From the NCBI GenBank assembly GCA_027489065.1, contig JAIYAM010000023.1, positions 62,001 through 126,000 on the forward strand: a DNA stretch of 64,000 nt, given 5' to 3'. The translations under genes were made by a program, and so were the position numbers. Below, piece after piece: positions 8,797-19,700 of the stretch. The stretch is from Erythrobacteraceae bacterium. GTDB taxonomy: Bacteria > Pseudomonadota > Alphaproteobacteria > Sphingomonadales > Sphingomonadaceae. Position 1 is the stretch's first letter. Every line of letters begins with the position of its first letter. The notes under the pieces are model-generated. The model saw only the letters and a program-made list of their open reading frames with translations. It made no database searches and was not told where the DNA came from.

Positions 8797-11676
8797 TCAG
8801 AGCTTGTCGGCCTCCAGATACTCGATCGGCATTTCGAGCGTCGAAAGCTGGCTGTCGATCTGCTTGCGGTCACCCACCACCACGATCACCAGATTGCCGC
8901 TGCCGAGGTATTGGCGCGCCGCTGCATCGATCTTGCCGGCATCGATCCCCCGGAAGATCTCGGGCAGCTTCGTCTGGTAGTCGTCCGGACGGCCGAGCAG
9001 CTGGTTGCCGACGATGGCCGAGAGCACCTGCCCGTTGGTCTGGAAGCGATTGGGCAGGCCGCGGATGTTGCCTTCCGTCACCCGCTGCAGTTCCGTCTGG
9101 TCGACGCCCTTGCTGGCCGGGAAGGCGGACAGGTTCCCGAGGATCGCCTTGATCGAGTCCGCTGTGCGGTCGGACTGGACGGGAGAGAAGACGGTGAACG
9201 AACGCGGCCCCACGCCGGCGGTGATCCCGCTGCGGATGCCATAGGTCCAGCCCTTGTCTTCGCGCAGATCCATGTTGAGACGAGACAGGAAGCCGTCGCC
9301 GATCACCTCGTTGGCGAGATCGAGCGCTTCGAGATCGCCCTGAGTCCCGCGCACCGGCAGCACGCGGCCGAACAGGAGCACGCTCTGCGGGCTGTTCGGG
9401 CGGTCGACCACCACCACGCGCGGACGGGCTTGCGGCACCGCAGCATCGAGGTTCTTCTGCGGCTTCGGCCCGGCGGGTGCCTTCCAATCGCCGAAGGTTT
9501 TCTCGAGCGTCGCGACCAGATCGGGCATGGTGATGTCGCCGACCACGGTGATGCGCGCGTTGTCCGGCCTCAGCCAGCGGCCGTGCTCGGCCCGCAAGGC
9601 GGCCGGGTCGAGCGCCGACACGACCTCGGGCAGGCCGCGCGCCCCGACGTTCCCGTAGGGGTGATCGGGGCCATAGAGGATCGGGCCGATCGCACGCTGG
9701 GCGAGGCCGAAGGGATTGGCCCGCTCCTGCGCGATGGCCGCCAGCTGCTGGCTCTTCGCGCGCGAAACGTCCTCGGGCTTGAAGGCCGGGTTGCGCACGA
9801 TGTCGGCCACCAGCGCGAGCGAGGGGGCGAGGTTCGCGGTCAGCGCGGTCATCTGCACGCTGCTGGTATCCGTGCCCGTCCCGGTCGAGATCGAGGCGCC
9901 GAGGCGCTCCTGCTCGATCGCGATCTGCTCCGCGGTCAGGGACAGCGTACCCTCGTCGAGCAGACCCATCATCAGCGACTGGGTGCCCGCGCGCGTCGGA
10001 CCGTCGGCGGCATTGCCCGCATCGAAGGTGATCGCCATGCTGACCTTGGGAATCGCCGTGCGCCGGGCCAGCGAGACCTGAATGCCGTTCGAAAGGCGCG
10101 CGTTCTCGACTGCAGGGAAGGTGAGAGCGCCGACCGGCGCGACGGCAGGCGCCTCGCGCGGGGGAGCGGTGCGGGTCACGGCGACCGGTGTCTTGGGATC
10201 GGGCGCAATCGCTGCGGCACTGTCCTCGTCACCCCAGCCGCCCATTTTCGCGCCGCCGAGCGTGCGCTCTCCCGGCTGGATCGTGAGGGTATAGGCGGGC
10301 CGGCCGAGCCAGCGCTGCAACGCCGCCTGCACCTGCTGCGGCGTCAGGCGGGCGACTTCCTCAAGCTGCTTTTTGTAATGCGCCGCATCGCCGGAGTAGA
10401 GCAGCCCTTCCGCCAGGGTCGTGCCCTTGCCGCCAAAACCGCCGACTTCCTCGAGCGCGCCGATCTGGCCGGAGACGATCTGCGTCGCGGCGCGGGTCAA
10501 TTCGTCCGCCGTCGGCCCGCGGGCGACGAGTTCGGCGATGATCGCGTTGAACTTCGCTTCTGCGGCAGCCGGATCGACGCCGGGCTTCACGTCCATCTGC
10601 GCCTGTAGGAAACTGAGCTGTTCGTGCTGCTGGGCATAGGCGCTCACCGAAACCGCGAGCTCGTCGCCGCGCACCAGCGCGTTGTCGAGCCGCGACGAGG
10701 CAAGCCCGCCAAGCACCGAAAGGCCCGCGGCAAGCGGCACCGCGTCGGGATCGTTGATGGACGGACCAGTCCAGCTCCTCAGGATGCGGGTGACGGGCAC
10801 CTGATCGGTGATGGTGTCGCGCTTTTCGGCCGCAAGCGCCACGGGCTGGGCCTGGGTGCGGACCACTTCCGGACCGCGGGGGATCGCGCCGAACCACCGC
10901 TCCACGATCGGGCGGGCGGTCTTGGCGTCGATGTCGCCCGCCAGCACCAGCACCACGTTGTTGGGGCCGTAGTTGTCGGTGAACCACTTGCGCACATCGG
11001 CAAGGCTTGCCGCGTCCAGATCCGCCATCGAGCCGATGGTCGAATGGCGATAGGGATGGCCGACCGGCAGCAGGCCCTCGGCAACCTTGTACGAGACAAG
11101 GCCATAGGGCGCATTGTCGCCCTGCCGCTTCTCGTTCTGGACAACGCCCCGCTGCTTGTCGAGCTTGTCCTGCGTGACCGCGCCGAGCAGGTAGCCCATG
11201 CGATCGCTTTCCATGAACAGGGCAAGGTCGAGCGCGCCGGTCGGCACGGTCTCGACATAGTTGGTGCGGTCATACCAGGTCGAGCCATTGGTACTGGTGG
11301 AGCCGGCCGCCTCGAGCGGAATGTCGAAGTTCTCGACGTTCTCGGATCCGCCGAACATCAGGTGTTCGAAGAGGTGGGCAAAGCCGGTGCGGCCGCGCGG
11401 CTCGCTCTTGCTGCCGACGCGGTAATAGACCGTGACGCCGACGACCGGGCTCTTGCGGTCTTCGTGGACCAGAACGGTGAGGCCGTTCTCCAGCTCGAAC
11501 TTCTCGTAGGGAATGTTCACCTGCGAAACCAGCGTCGGCAGATCGGCGGGCGCCCGGGGCGCGGTGCTGGCGGCTGCGGGGGCGGGTGCCTTGGGCTTGG
11601 CGACGGCGGGCGTGAAAGGCGCGGCAAGCACGAGCGCGAGGGCCGAAAGACTGGCGGCAGCGAAACGATGGTTCAT
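8797..11676 (-). CDS. Secreted M16-family zinc peptidase, two-domain (pitrilysin/PqqL type)
   Basis: A predicted exported metallopeptidase of 959 residues, with a signal peptide about 1-26. The N-terminal catalytic half has the inverted zinc motif HLFEH (residues 101-105, with E104 as the catalytic base) and the GSSEN-like GGSENV segment. A second M16 half lacks the zinc motif, as expected for a clamshell peptidase with one active and one inactive half. Proline/alanine-rich linkers flank the mature N-terminus. The start at 11676 was chosen because it opens the signal peptide. It lies 46 bp after the acylase gene on the same strand, so the two probably form a unit. Confidence 0.93.
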   Translation of the reverse strand: MNHRFAAASLSALALVLAAPFTPAVAKPKAPAPAAASTAPRAPADLPTLVSQVNIPYEKFELENGLTVLVHEDRKSPVVGVTVYYRVGSKSEPRGRTGFAHLFEHLMFGGSENVENFDIPLEAAGSTSTNGSTWYDRTNYVETVPTGALDLALFMESDRMGYLLGAVTQDKLDKQRGVVQNEKRQGDNAPYGLVSYKVAEGLLPVGHPYRHSTIGSMADLDAASLADVRKWFTDNYGPNNVVLVLAGDIDAKTARPIVERWFGAIPRGPEVVRTQAQPVALAAEKRDTITDQVPVTRILRSWTGPSINDPDAVPLAAGLSVLGGLASSRLDNALVRGDELAVSVSAYAQQHEQLSFLQAQMDVKPGVDPAAAEAKFNAIIAELVARGPTADELTRAATQIVSGQIGALEEVGGFGGKGTTLAEGLLYSGDAAHYKKQLEEVARLTPQQVQAALQRWLGRPAYTLTIQPGERTLGGAKMGGWGDEDSAAAIAPDPKTPVAVTRTAPPREAPAVAPVGALTFPAVENARLSNGIQVSLARRTAIPKVSMAITFDAGNAADGPTRAGTQSLMMGLLDEGTLSLTAEQIAIEQERLGASISTGTGTDTSSVQMTALTANLAPSLALVADIVRNPAFKPEDVSRAKSQQLAAIAQERANPFGLAQRAIGPILYGPDHPYGNVGARGLPEVVSALDPAALRAEHGRWLRPDNARITVVGDITMPDLVATLEKTFGDWKAPAGPKPQKNLDAAVPQARPRVVVVDRPNSPQSVLLFGRVLPVRGTQGDLEALDLANEVIGDGFLSRLNMDLREDKGWTYGIRSGITAGVGPRSFTVFSPVQSDRTADSIKAILGNLSAFPASKGVDQTELQRVTEGNIRGLPNRFQTNGQVLSAIVGNQLLGRPDDYQTKLPEIFRGIDAGKIDAAARQYLGSGNLVIVVVGDRKQIDSQLSTLEMPIEYLEADKL

Positions 11677-11722
11677 GGAAGAAGGCTCCGGTGCAGATTC
11701 ACGGTCAGGGGAAAGCAGAAGA

Positions 11723-13939
11723 TCAGCGCGCGTTGGTGACGGTCTTGACGGATTGGGGCCGGCTGCTGGCTTGCGCCAGCAGATCATCGCGCCAGAAGTG
11801 GACCGGCTTCAGCCGGTGTTCGACGAACAGCTTCATCTGGTCGGTGTAATGCGGACTCCCGGGGCGGGTGGTGGCCGCCCCGAAGGGCTGGATCGAGCGC
11901 GAGGTGACGCGCGCGCCGGGTGCCCATTCGACCCACATGATGAAGCTGTCCCCATGCTTGATGCTGAGCCGCCCGTCGTCGTCGACGTCCCAGGTGGTCG
12001 CGGCGCGCAGGCTGTCGGAGCCGCCGTCCATCGGCAGGTCGACCGTGCCCTGCCTCAGGCGCACGAGCTCGCCGAGCGGCGGGTCGAGCCGGCCGAAATG
12101 GGTCATCAGGTGGTCGCTCGCCGCCTGAAGCTTCTCGGCGACATCGGGGAAGGGCTTGTTGGAGTAGTCGGCTGCCATGAAGTCGCGGATCACCAGCATC
12201 GCGATGGCATCGGCTGCGCCCTTGCCGTCGGCGGTGAAGTCCCATGAGCGCAGCAGGTCGCGGGACTTGGCGAGTTGTCCTTCGGCCTTCAAACCGTCGA
12301 GCGCGTCGAAGAGCTGCGCGACGTAGCCTTCGCGCGCATAGCCGGTGTCGTACTTGATCCGCTCCAGCGCCGCGCGGTCGAGCACGCCGCTTGCCGAGAG
12401 CAGCGCGTAGGAGCGGCGCGAGCGGTTGGTCTGTTTCAGTTCGACCCCCATGACCGGCGAGAAGCTCGCGGGATCGACGTCGCTCCCCTTGCCGGCGGCG
12501 GTGAAGGGCGTGTTGTTCGAGTTGTAGACCCAGCCCGAAGCCGGGTTGATCACCTTGGGCAGCGCCGCATAGTCGACCGCGCCTTGCCAGATGAGCTCGC
12601 TCCGGTTGCCGGGCAGCACGCCGCGCCAGTCGGCCGGCACGTTCTGCGGGCGGTTGGGGATCGCGGCGTTGTAGATATAGGCGATGGTGCCCGCCTCGTC
12701 GGCATAGATGAAGTTGGTCGAGGGGATCGCCAGCTTGGCGATCTGCGCCTGCCACTCGGCAAAGGTCTTCGCCTTGCCGAGGCGGTAATAGGCGTCGAGC
12801 TGGCCGAGCTTGCCGATCCCGCCATAGCGCACCGCGAAGGCGCCCTTGGCGTTCCGGATCACCGGGCCGTGGACCGAGCGCAGCACTTCCTTGCGGATCG
12901 GCAGCACCACCGGGCCCATCTTGACCGGCAGGGTCACGGTCTCCCTATCGAGCGGCAGCCACTTGCCGTCGAGCTTGTAGCGGGTGCCCGTATCGTCGAG
13001 TTCCAGCTTGTAGATGTCGATCATGTCGGGCGTGTTGACCGTGTTGGTCCAGCCGAGATGCTCGTTGTGGCCCATCACCGGGAAGGGCACGCCGGGGAAG
13101 GTGGAGCCGGCGAGGTGCCAGCCTTCGCCGCTTTCGATCACCAGCTCGTACCAGGCGACACCGCCGCGGTAGGGCTGGTGCGAGTTGGAGATCAGGGTGG
13201 TCGTCCCGCCGCCCTTCGCAGGCGCGACGGCAAAGGCGTTGGAGCCGAGCTGTTCGGCCTCGTCACCCTGGGGCAGCACGAGGGCGCGCGCCTGCTTCGG
13301 CGCAGGCTCGGACGCGGGAGCGGAACCGGAGAGGGGCGGGCGGGGGAAGCCGGGGATGTCCGGCCCATGCTCGCGGCGCAGTTCCTCGCCTGCGACCAGC
13401 GGCCCGATCACGCTGTCCAATCCGAAGAAGAACGGCTGGCGCAGCGCAAAGCCGGTGGCGATGTCGGTGCCGTTGACCGGGAAGAGGTTCGCGAGCTTGA
13501 GTTCCGCGGGGTGGTCCTTGGCGTATTGGTTGAGGCCCGCCGCATAGGCCTCGTACACGGCGCGGGTGCGGGCCGGGAGCGCGGGATATTCCCGCTCGGC
13601 CGTCCCGCGCGCGTCGATCAGGTGGTAGACGTAATCGACCTTCGCCCCGTCCGCCCCCGCAATCGCGCCGTAGCGGCCCCGCGCCATGGCGACGGTGTCC
13701 TGGAGCGTGAAGAAATCGTCTTCGGCATGGGCGAGAGCGACCCCGAAGGCCGTGTCGGCATCAGTCGCACCATAGATATGCGGCACGCCCCATTCGTCGC
13801 GGATGATCTCGGCCCTGTACGTGCGGCCCTGTACTGCGGCTGCGGGGCTCGCGAAGAACGGCTCCCAGGTGGCGAGCACCGCCACTGCCAGCACGAGCAC
13901 CCCCACCAGCGCAAACGCGCCGCGCTTCAACCAGATCAT
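11723..13939 (-). CDS. Penicillin acylase-family N-terminal nucleophile hydrolase (S45)
   Basis: The family hydrolyses amide bonds of beta-lactam side chains or of acyl-homoserine lactones; the natural substrate here is unknown. With the ATG at 13939 the protein has 738 residues, an N-terminal hydrophobic signal or anchor (about 6-26), an alpha chain, and a spacer rich in Pro/Ala. The autoproteolytic site is followed by the nucleophile in GSNAFAVAP (Ser about 233), then SNSHQPYRGG and NEHLGWTNTVNTPD of the beta chain. GAGAG lies about 9 bp before this ATG. An upstream in-frame ATG at 13975 is possible. The M16 peptidase gene follows. Confidence 0.9.
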   Translation of the reverse strand: MIWLKRGAFALVGVLVLAVAVLATWEPFFASPAAAVQGRTYRAEIIRDEWGVPHIYGATDADTAFGVALAHAEDDFFTLQDTVAMARGRYGAIAGADGAKVDYVYHLIDARGTAEREYPALPARTRAVYEAYAAGLNQYAKDHPAELKLANLFPVNGTDIATGFALRQPFFFGLDSVIGPLVAGEELRREHGPDIPGFPRPPLSGSAPASEPAPKQARALVLPQGDEAEQLGSNAFAVAPAKGGGTTTLISNSHQPYRGGVAWYELVIESGEGWHLAGSTFPGVPFPVMGHNEHLGWTNTVNTPDMIDIYKLELDDTGTRYKLDGKWLPLDRETVTLPVKMGPVVLPIRKEVLRSVHGPVIRNAKGAFAVRYGGIGKLGQLDAYYRLGKAKTFAEWQAQIAKLAIPSTNFIYADEAGTIAYIYNAAIPNRPQNVPADWRGVLPGNRSELIWQGAVDYAALPKVINPASGWVYNSNNTPFTAAGKGSDVDPASFSPVMGVELKQTNRSRRSYALLSASGVLDRAALERIKYDTGYAREGYVAQLFDALDGLKAEGQLAKSRDLLRSWDFTADGKGAADAIAMLVIRDFMAADYSNKPFPDVAEKLQAASDHLMTHFGRLDPPLGELVRLRQGTVDLPMDGGSDSLRAATTWDVDDDGRLSIKHGDSFIMWVEWAPGARVTSRSIQPFGAATTRPGSPHYTDQMKLFVEHRLKPVHFWRDDLLAQASSRPQSVKTVTNAR

Positions 13940-14090
13940 GCAGATTTTCTCTCTCAAACCCTTGGTCTGTTCCATCGCCCGCGGGGCGGGCGCGGTCAAG
14001 CGCGGCGATGCCTCTTGCCATGTTGCGCGAAGGAACCCACCTAGTCGCATAATACACCTCGGCGCGGAGAATTTTGCGGGGTGGGGCTTG

Positions 14091-14108
14091 TGTTGCCATT
14101 GTGCAACA
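14091..14108. promoter_or_regulatory. Inverted repeat in the clpB promoter region
   Basis: The arms TGTTGC and GCAACA are separated by 6 nt, about 38 bp upstream of the clpB start. A CTTG just before it could be part of a heat-shock type -35 element, but I could not place a convincing -10. Its position in the divergent gap between the acylase and clpB suggests an operator. The evidence is symmetry only. Confidence 0.35.
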
Positions 14109-14145
14109 CTAACTGGATGCGGTACGTATTGGAGGGCTCAACCAG

Positions 14146-16722
14146 ATGAATCTCGAGAAGTTCACCGACCGCGCGAAGGGCTTCCTGCAAGCCGCGCAGA
14201 CGGTCGCGATCCGCATGAATCACCAGCGCATCACCCCGCTGCACATCGCCAAGGCCTTGCTGGAGGACAGCGAGGGCATGGCCGCTGGCCTGATCCAGCG
14301 CGCCGGCGGGCAGGCGCCGCTTGCCGCGACGGCTATCGACGCCGGCCTGTCGAAAATCCCGGCAGTGACCGGTTCCGGCGCGCAGTCCACCCCCGGCCTC
14401 GACAATGACGCGGTGCGGCTGCTGGATCAGGCCGAACAGCTCGCCGACAAGGCAGGCGACGCTTACGTCACCGTAGAGCGCCTCTTGACCGCGCTTGCCC
14501 TGTCGCAGGGGGCCGCAGGGGAGGCCTTGAAGGCCGCCAGCGTCACTCCGCAGGCCCTCAATGCCGCGATCGAACAGCTGCGCGGCGGCAAGCGGGCGGA
14601 TTCGGCAAGCGCAGAAAACACCTATGACGCGATGGAAAAGTTCGCCCGCGATCTCACCCAGGCGGCGCGTGACGGCAAGCTCGATCCGGTGATCGGCCGC
14701 GACGAGGAGATCCGCCGCACCATCCAGATCCTCGCCCGGCGCACCAAGAACAACCCCGCCCTGATCGGCGAGCCCGGCACTGGCAAGACCGCGATCGCGG
14801 AAGGATTGGCCCTGCGCATTGCCAACGGCGACGTGCCCGACAGCCTCAAGGGCCGTACGCTGATGAGCCTCGACATGGGCGCGCTCATCGCGGGCGCGAA
14901 GTATCGCGGCGAGTTCGAGGAACGGCTGAAGTCGGTCCTCGACGAGGTGAAGCACGCCGAAGGCCAGATCATCCTGTTCATCGACGAGATGCACACCCTG
15001 ATCGGGGCGGGCGCGTCGGAAGGCTCGATGGACGCCTCCAACCTGCTGAAACCGGCCCTCTCCCGCGGCGAACTCCACTGCATCGGCGCGACCACGCTCG
15101 ACGAATACCAGAAATACGTCGAGAAGGACCCGGCCTTGCAGCGCCGCTTCCAGCCGGTGTTCATCGCCGAGCCGACGGTCGAGGACACCATCTCGATCCT
15201 GCGCGGCATCAAGGACAAGTACGAGCTGCACCACGGGGTGCGGATCACCGACGGCGCAATTGTCGCGGCGGCGAAGCTGTCCGACCGCTACATCCAGAAC
15301 CGCTTCCTCCCCGACAAGGCGATCGACCTGATGGACGAGGCCGCCAGCCGCATCCGCATGGAGGTGGAGAGCAAGCCCGAGGAGATCGAGGCGCTTGATC
15401 GCCGGATCATCCAGTTGAAGATCGAGGAATCCGCGCTCCAGAAGGAAACCGACCGGAACTCCAAGGATCGCCTCGTCGCGCTGCGCGAGGAGCTTGCTAA
15501 CCTTGAGGAGCAGTCGGACGAGCTCACCACCCGCTGGCAGAACGAGCGCGACAAGATCGAGGCGGAGGGCAAGATCAAGAGCCAGCTCGACGCCGCGCGG
15601 CTCGAGCTCGAACAGGCGCAGCGCGAGGGCGATCTCGCCAAGGCAGGGGAGCTGTCCTACGGGCGCATCCCCGAGCTGGAGAAGCAGCTCGCCGAGGCGC
15701 AGAGCCAGGCCGCAAACGCCATGCTGCGCGAGGAGGTGACTGAAGAGGACATCGCCGGTGTGGTCAGCCGCTGGACGGGCGTACCGGTCGAGAAGATGAT
15801 GGCGGGCGAGCGCGAGAAGCTGCTGGCGATGGAGGAAATCCTCGGCAAGCGGGTGATCGGTCAATCGCAGGCGATCGCGGCTGTTTCCAAGGCCGTCCGC
15901 CGCGCGCGGGCGGGCCTGCAGGATCCCGGCCGTCCGCTCGGCAGCTTCCTGTTCCTCGGCCCCACGGGCGTCGGCAAGACCGAGCTCACCAAGGCGCTCG
16001 CCGGCTTCCTGTTCGACGACGACAGCGCGATGGTGCGCATCGACATGAGCGAGTTCATGGAGAAGCACGCCGTCGCCCGCCTGATCGGCGCGCCTCCGGG
16101 CTATGTCGGCTACGAGGAGGGCGGAGTGCTCACCGAAGCGGTGCGCCGCCGGCCCTATCAGGTGGTGCTGTTCGACGAAGTCGAGAAGGCGCACCAGGAC
16201 GTGTTCAACGTGCTGCTCCAGGTGCTCGATGACGGGCGCCTGACCGACGGGCAGGGCCGGGTGGTGGACTTTGCCAACACGCTGATCATCCTGACCTCCA
16301 ACCTCGGCAGCCAGTACCTCGCCAACCTGCCCGACGGGGCTGCGGTCGAGACGGTCGAGAAGGACGTGATGGACGTGGTGCGCGGGCACTTCCGGCCCGA
16401 GTTCCTGAACCGCCTCGACGAGATCATCCTGTTCCACCGCCTTGGGCACGAGCACATGGCGCCGATCGTCGAGATCCAGGTCGGCCGGGTGCAGAAGCTG
16501 CTCGCCGACCGCAAGATCAGGCTGGACCTCACCGACGCGGCGCTGCGCTGGCTCGGCCGGGTGGGCTATGATCCGGTCTATGGCGCGCGCCCGCTGAAGC
16601 GCGCGGTGCAGCGCTACGTGCAGGACCCGCTCGCCGAGATGCTGCTCGAGGGCAAGCTGCCCGATGGCAGCACGCTGAAGATCGACGAAGGCGACGGGGC
16701 GCTGAGCATGACGGTCGCCTGA
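14146..16722 (+). CDS. clpB: ClpB, hexameric AAA+ disaggregase
   Basis: The ATP-driven chaperone rescues aggregated proteins together with DnaK. It has 858 residues, the usual length. An N-terminal Clp repeat domain (about 1-145) is followed by AAA+ domain 1 with Walker A GEPGTGKT (208-215) and [11 protein letters not shown], then a coiled-coil middle domain (about 405-525). AAA+ domain 2 has Walker A GPTGVGKT (about 605-612) and [11 protein letters not shown]. No ClpP-binding IGL/F loop is apparent, consistent with ClpB rather than ClpA. GGAGG lies 12-16 bp before the start. A terminator follows. Confidence 0.98.
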   Translation: MNLEKFTDRAKGFLQAAQTVAIRMNHQRITPLHIAKALLEDSEGMAAGLIQRAGGQAPLAATAIDAGLSKIPAVTGSGAQSTPGLDNDAVRLLDQAEQLADKAGDAYVTVERLLTALALSQGAAGEALKAASVTPQALNAAIEQLRGGKRADSASAENTYDAMEKFARDLTQAARDGKLDPVIGRDEEIRRTIQILARRTKNNPALIGEPGTGKTAIAEGLALRIANGDVPDSLKGRTLMSLDMGALIAGAKYRGEFEERLKSVLDEVKHAEGQIILFIDEMHTLIGAGASEGSMDASNLLKPALSRGELHCIGATTLDEYQKYVEKDPALQRRFQPVFIAEPTVEDTISILRGIKDKYELHHGVRITDGAIVAAAKLSDRYIQNRFLPDKAIDLMDEAASRIRMEVESKPEEIEALDRRIIQLKIEESALQKETDRNSKDRLVALREELANLEEQSDELTTRWQNERDKIEAEGKIKSQLDAARLELEQAQREGDLAKAGELSYGRIPELEKQLAEAQSQAANAMLREEVTEEDIAGVVSRWTGVPVEKMMAGEREKLLAMEEILGKRVIGQSQAIAAVSKAVRRARAGLQDPGRPLGSFLFLGPTGVGKTELTKALAGFLFDDDSAMVRIDMSEFMEKHAVARLIGAPPGYVGYEEGGVLTEAVRRRPYQVVLFDEVEKAHQDVFNVLLQVLDDGRLTDGQGRVVDFANTLIILTSNLGSQYLANLPDGAAVETVEKDVMDVVRGHFRPEFLNRLDEIILFHRLGHEHMAPIVEIQVGRVQKLLADRKIRLDLTDAALRWLGRVGYDPVYGARPLKRAVQRYVQDPLAEMLLEGKLPDGSTLKIDEGDGALSMTVA

Positions 16723-16743
16723 CCGCGCGTCCCCCCAAACAAG

Positions 16744-16771
16744 AAAGGCCCCGGTTTCCCGGGGCCTTTTT
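16744..16771 (+). terminator. Rho-independent terminator after clpB
   Basis: The stem AAGGCCCCGG / CCGGGGCCTT with a TTTC loop runs into five T. The left flank is A-rich, so it may also act on the converging TonB receptor gene. Confidence 0.93.
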
Positions 16772-16797
16772 GTTTGCCGCAGGGGCGCAGGCGGAGC

Positions 16798-19700
16798 CTA
16801 GAACTCCTTGCTCACCCCCACCGAGAAGCGACGGCCGATGTTGTCAGACACCGATCCCGGGATGATGAACCCGTAATAACCCTGACCGATCCGGTCGAGC
16901 AGGTTGGTCACGGCAACATTGAAGCGGAAGTTGTCGTCGGTACGGAAGAAGATGTTGGCATTCACCGTCACGAAGTCGTTGTACTGGTCGAACTCGCGGG
17001 TGTCGTTCGGGCTCGGTCCGCGGTTGAAGCGCGAGACGAGCTGTTCGCCCGTGTAGTTGACATAGGTGCCGAAGCCCCAGTTCTCGGCCGAGTAGACGAC
17101 CCGCGCCTGGCCCGAGAACTCCGGATCGCCGACAATGCCGTCCGAGCGCTGCGGCGCAACCCCGGTGATGTCGTTGACGCGCCGACGGACGTAGAGCAGG
17201 TCGCCCCCGAGCCGCAGCGAGCCGCCGATGCCGACGCCCGAGAGATCCGTGACATAGTCGAGCGTCCCGGTGATGCCCTGGAACTTGACAGCCTGACCGT
17301 TGACGAAGCCGGTCCGCACCGCCGGGTTGGTCGGGGTGTTGGGGATCTGCCCGTTGGCCCCGAAGCCCAGCGCGTTGCAGAACGCGTTGCCGTTGATCGG
17401 GTTGCCGAGATCGAAGTTCGGGTTGTCGAAGCAGCCACGCGACAGGTCATCCGAATCCAGGCTCGCGATGGGGCCTGAAATCTTGATGTTCACATAGTCG
17501 GCGGTGATCGTCAGGCCGCGCACGAAACGCGGACGGATGATCGTTCCGAAGGTGTAGCTGTCCGCCTGCTCGTTCTCGAGGTTCGGGTTGCCCCCGCTCA
17601 GCCCCGCGACCGAGGCCTGCGCCGCCAGCAGCGTGTAGGTAGCCGGGTCGTTTCCGGTTGCCTGAAGGAAGGCGAGACAGTTGCGGCTCCGGATGTCCGC
17701 CACCGGCCCGGCATTGCGGGCCTGCGCCGTGCACAGGTCGGTCGGACGCTCGAAGGTCGGGCTCTGCGGCAGGAACAGCTCGGTGATCGCCGGGGCGCGG
17801 AACGAGCGGGTGAAGTTGCCGCGCAGTCCGATGTCGGGGATGATCTCGATCCTGCCGCCGGCAGCCCAGGAGGTGAAGCCGCCATTGACGGTGTTGTCGA
17901 CGTAACGGATCCGGCCGAACACTTCGGCCGAGTTGATCAGCGGCACGTTGTTGTCGGGCGAGACGAGCGGGATGAGCACTTCGCCGAAGACTTCATCGAC
18001 ATTGTAGCGGCCCCGGGTCGGCGCAATCGCCGCACCGCGCCCGCCGCCGTTCTGCGTGAAGCTCGAGGGGGTGAAGCTCGCCTTCTCGTCACGGTGCTCG
18101 TAGCCGATGTTGAAGCCGACCGGGCCGGCCCACAGGTCGAACAGGTCGCCGCCGACATTCGCGTTGAACACGTACTGCCGGATGTTGGCGGATTCGATCG
18201 TGTCTTCGCGGATGTAGTTGAGCGCCTCGGGGCTGGCGACGCGGAACCCGAACAGGTTGAGCGGCACGCAGTTGGCGTCGGCGATCGGCTGGACCGGCTG
18301 GTCCGGCGCGACCGGGACCGGCGGCGTGGTGGTGCACACCGGGCCGTTGGGGCCCTGCGTGAAGCTCACCGCGTTGATGAAGCGCTGCTGGTTGATGTTC
18401 TGCTGGAAGTTGTCGATCTGGTTGACGCCGTAGTTGAAGCTCGCCTCGTAGTTGAGCGAGCGTCCCAGTGCCCGGAAGTCGCCGCGCACACCGGCAACGC
18501 CGCGCTTGAGCTCCGTCTCCGAGCGCGCGCCGTTATCGAACAGGTCCTCGTTCGAGCGCGACACGTTGAAGGTGTCGAAGCCCTGGGCGAGCAGGAACGA
18601 ACGTGTCGCATCGGAGATGAACGGGGTGGTGGCGGTGTCGAAGGTCAGGCCGCCGCTCGTGTCGGGGTCGAAGACGAAGGTGTTGAACGAGGGGTTGTTG
18701 CCCTGCTCCCTCGACTGCGCCTTGTAGTAGAGCCCTTCGAAGAACAGCTCGACACCGTCGGTGATGTCATAGGAGGCAAAGCCGTTGACGGTGAAGCGCT
18801 TGAGGTCCGACGTCAGGTTGGTCTGATCGACGGTGTTGTAGGTGTTGCCGCCCGACTGGAAGAAGCCGGTCAGCTGCGTGCCGGGTTGGACCGCGATCAG
18901 GTTGCCGTTCTCGCCGAACTGGAAGCCGGTCAGGTCGTAATCGGGGGTCAGGATCACGCCGCTCTGCGACAGGAAGGGCGAACGCAGGTCACGGAACAGA
19001 ATGCGTGCCGGGATGCCGTCGTTCGGACCGGTGTTACAGCCGATGTTCGGATTGACCCGGCCATCGTTGATCGGCGTCGAGGTGCCGGGCGTGGTGCAGT
19101 TGTTGAGGAAGCCGAGATTGTCGCGCTGGTGCTTGCGCTCGGTGGCGCGAAGGCCGTTTGCCTTGTCGTAGGCGACCGCGAGGGTCACGTTGCCGCGTCC
19201 TTCGTCGAAGTTCTTACCCGCGACACCGCTGAAGTTGTAGTTGAAGGTGTCGCCGCGGCTGGTGATGCCGCTGGTGGCGTTGAGCGTCAGGCCTTCGTAG
19301 CGGTTCTTGAGGATGATGTTCACCGTCCCCGCGATCGCGTCCGAGCCGTAGACCGGTGCACCGCCGACCGAGACGTTGTCGATGCGGTCGATCAGCACGC
19401 TCGGGATGATGTTGAGGTCGACCTGCACGCCCGCGCCGCCGGGGCCGAACAGCGAGGGCAGGTTGGACGAGACGACGCGGCGGCCGTTGACCAGCGTCAG
19501 GGTGCGGTTCGAGCCGAGGCCGAAGGTGTTGATGAAGTTCACGCCGTTGCCGAACGACGACTGCACGCCGCGCGGGGTGATGCTGCCGCGGAACTGCGGG
19601 AGTTCGTTCAGCGCGTCGCCGACGTTGGTGAGGTTGCGGTCCCGGAAATACTCGTCCGAGATCGACGAGGTCGGTTCCAGACCGACCAGTTCGGGGCGAC

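Noticed and set aside
11290..13939. Acylase as a confirmed quorum-quenching enzyme
   Set aside because: Family membership alone does not give the substrate. No luxI/luxR-type genes are in the window.
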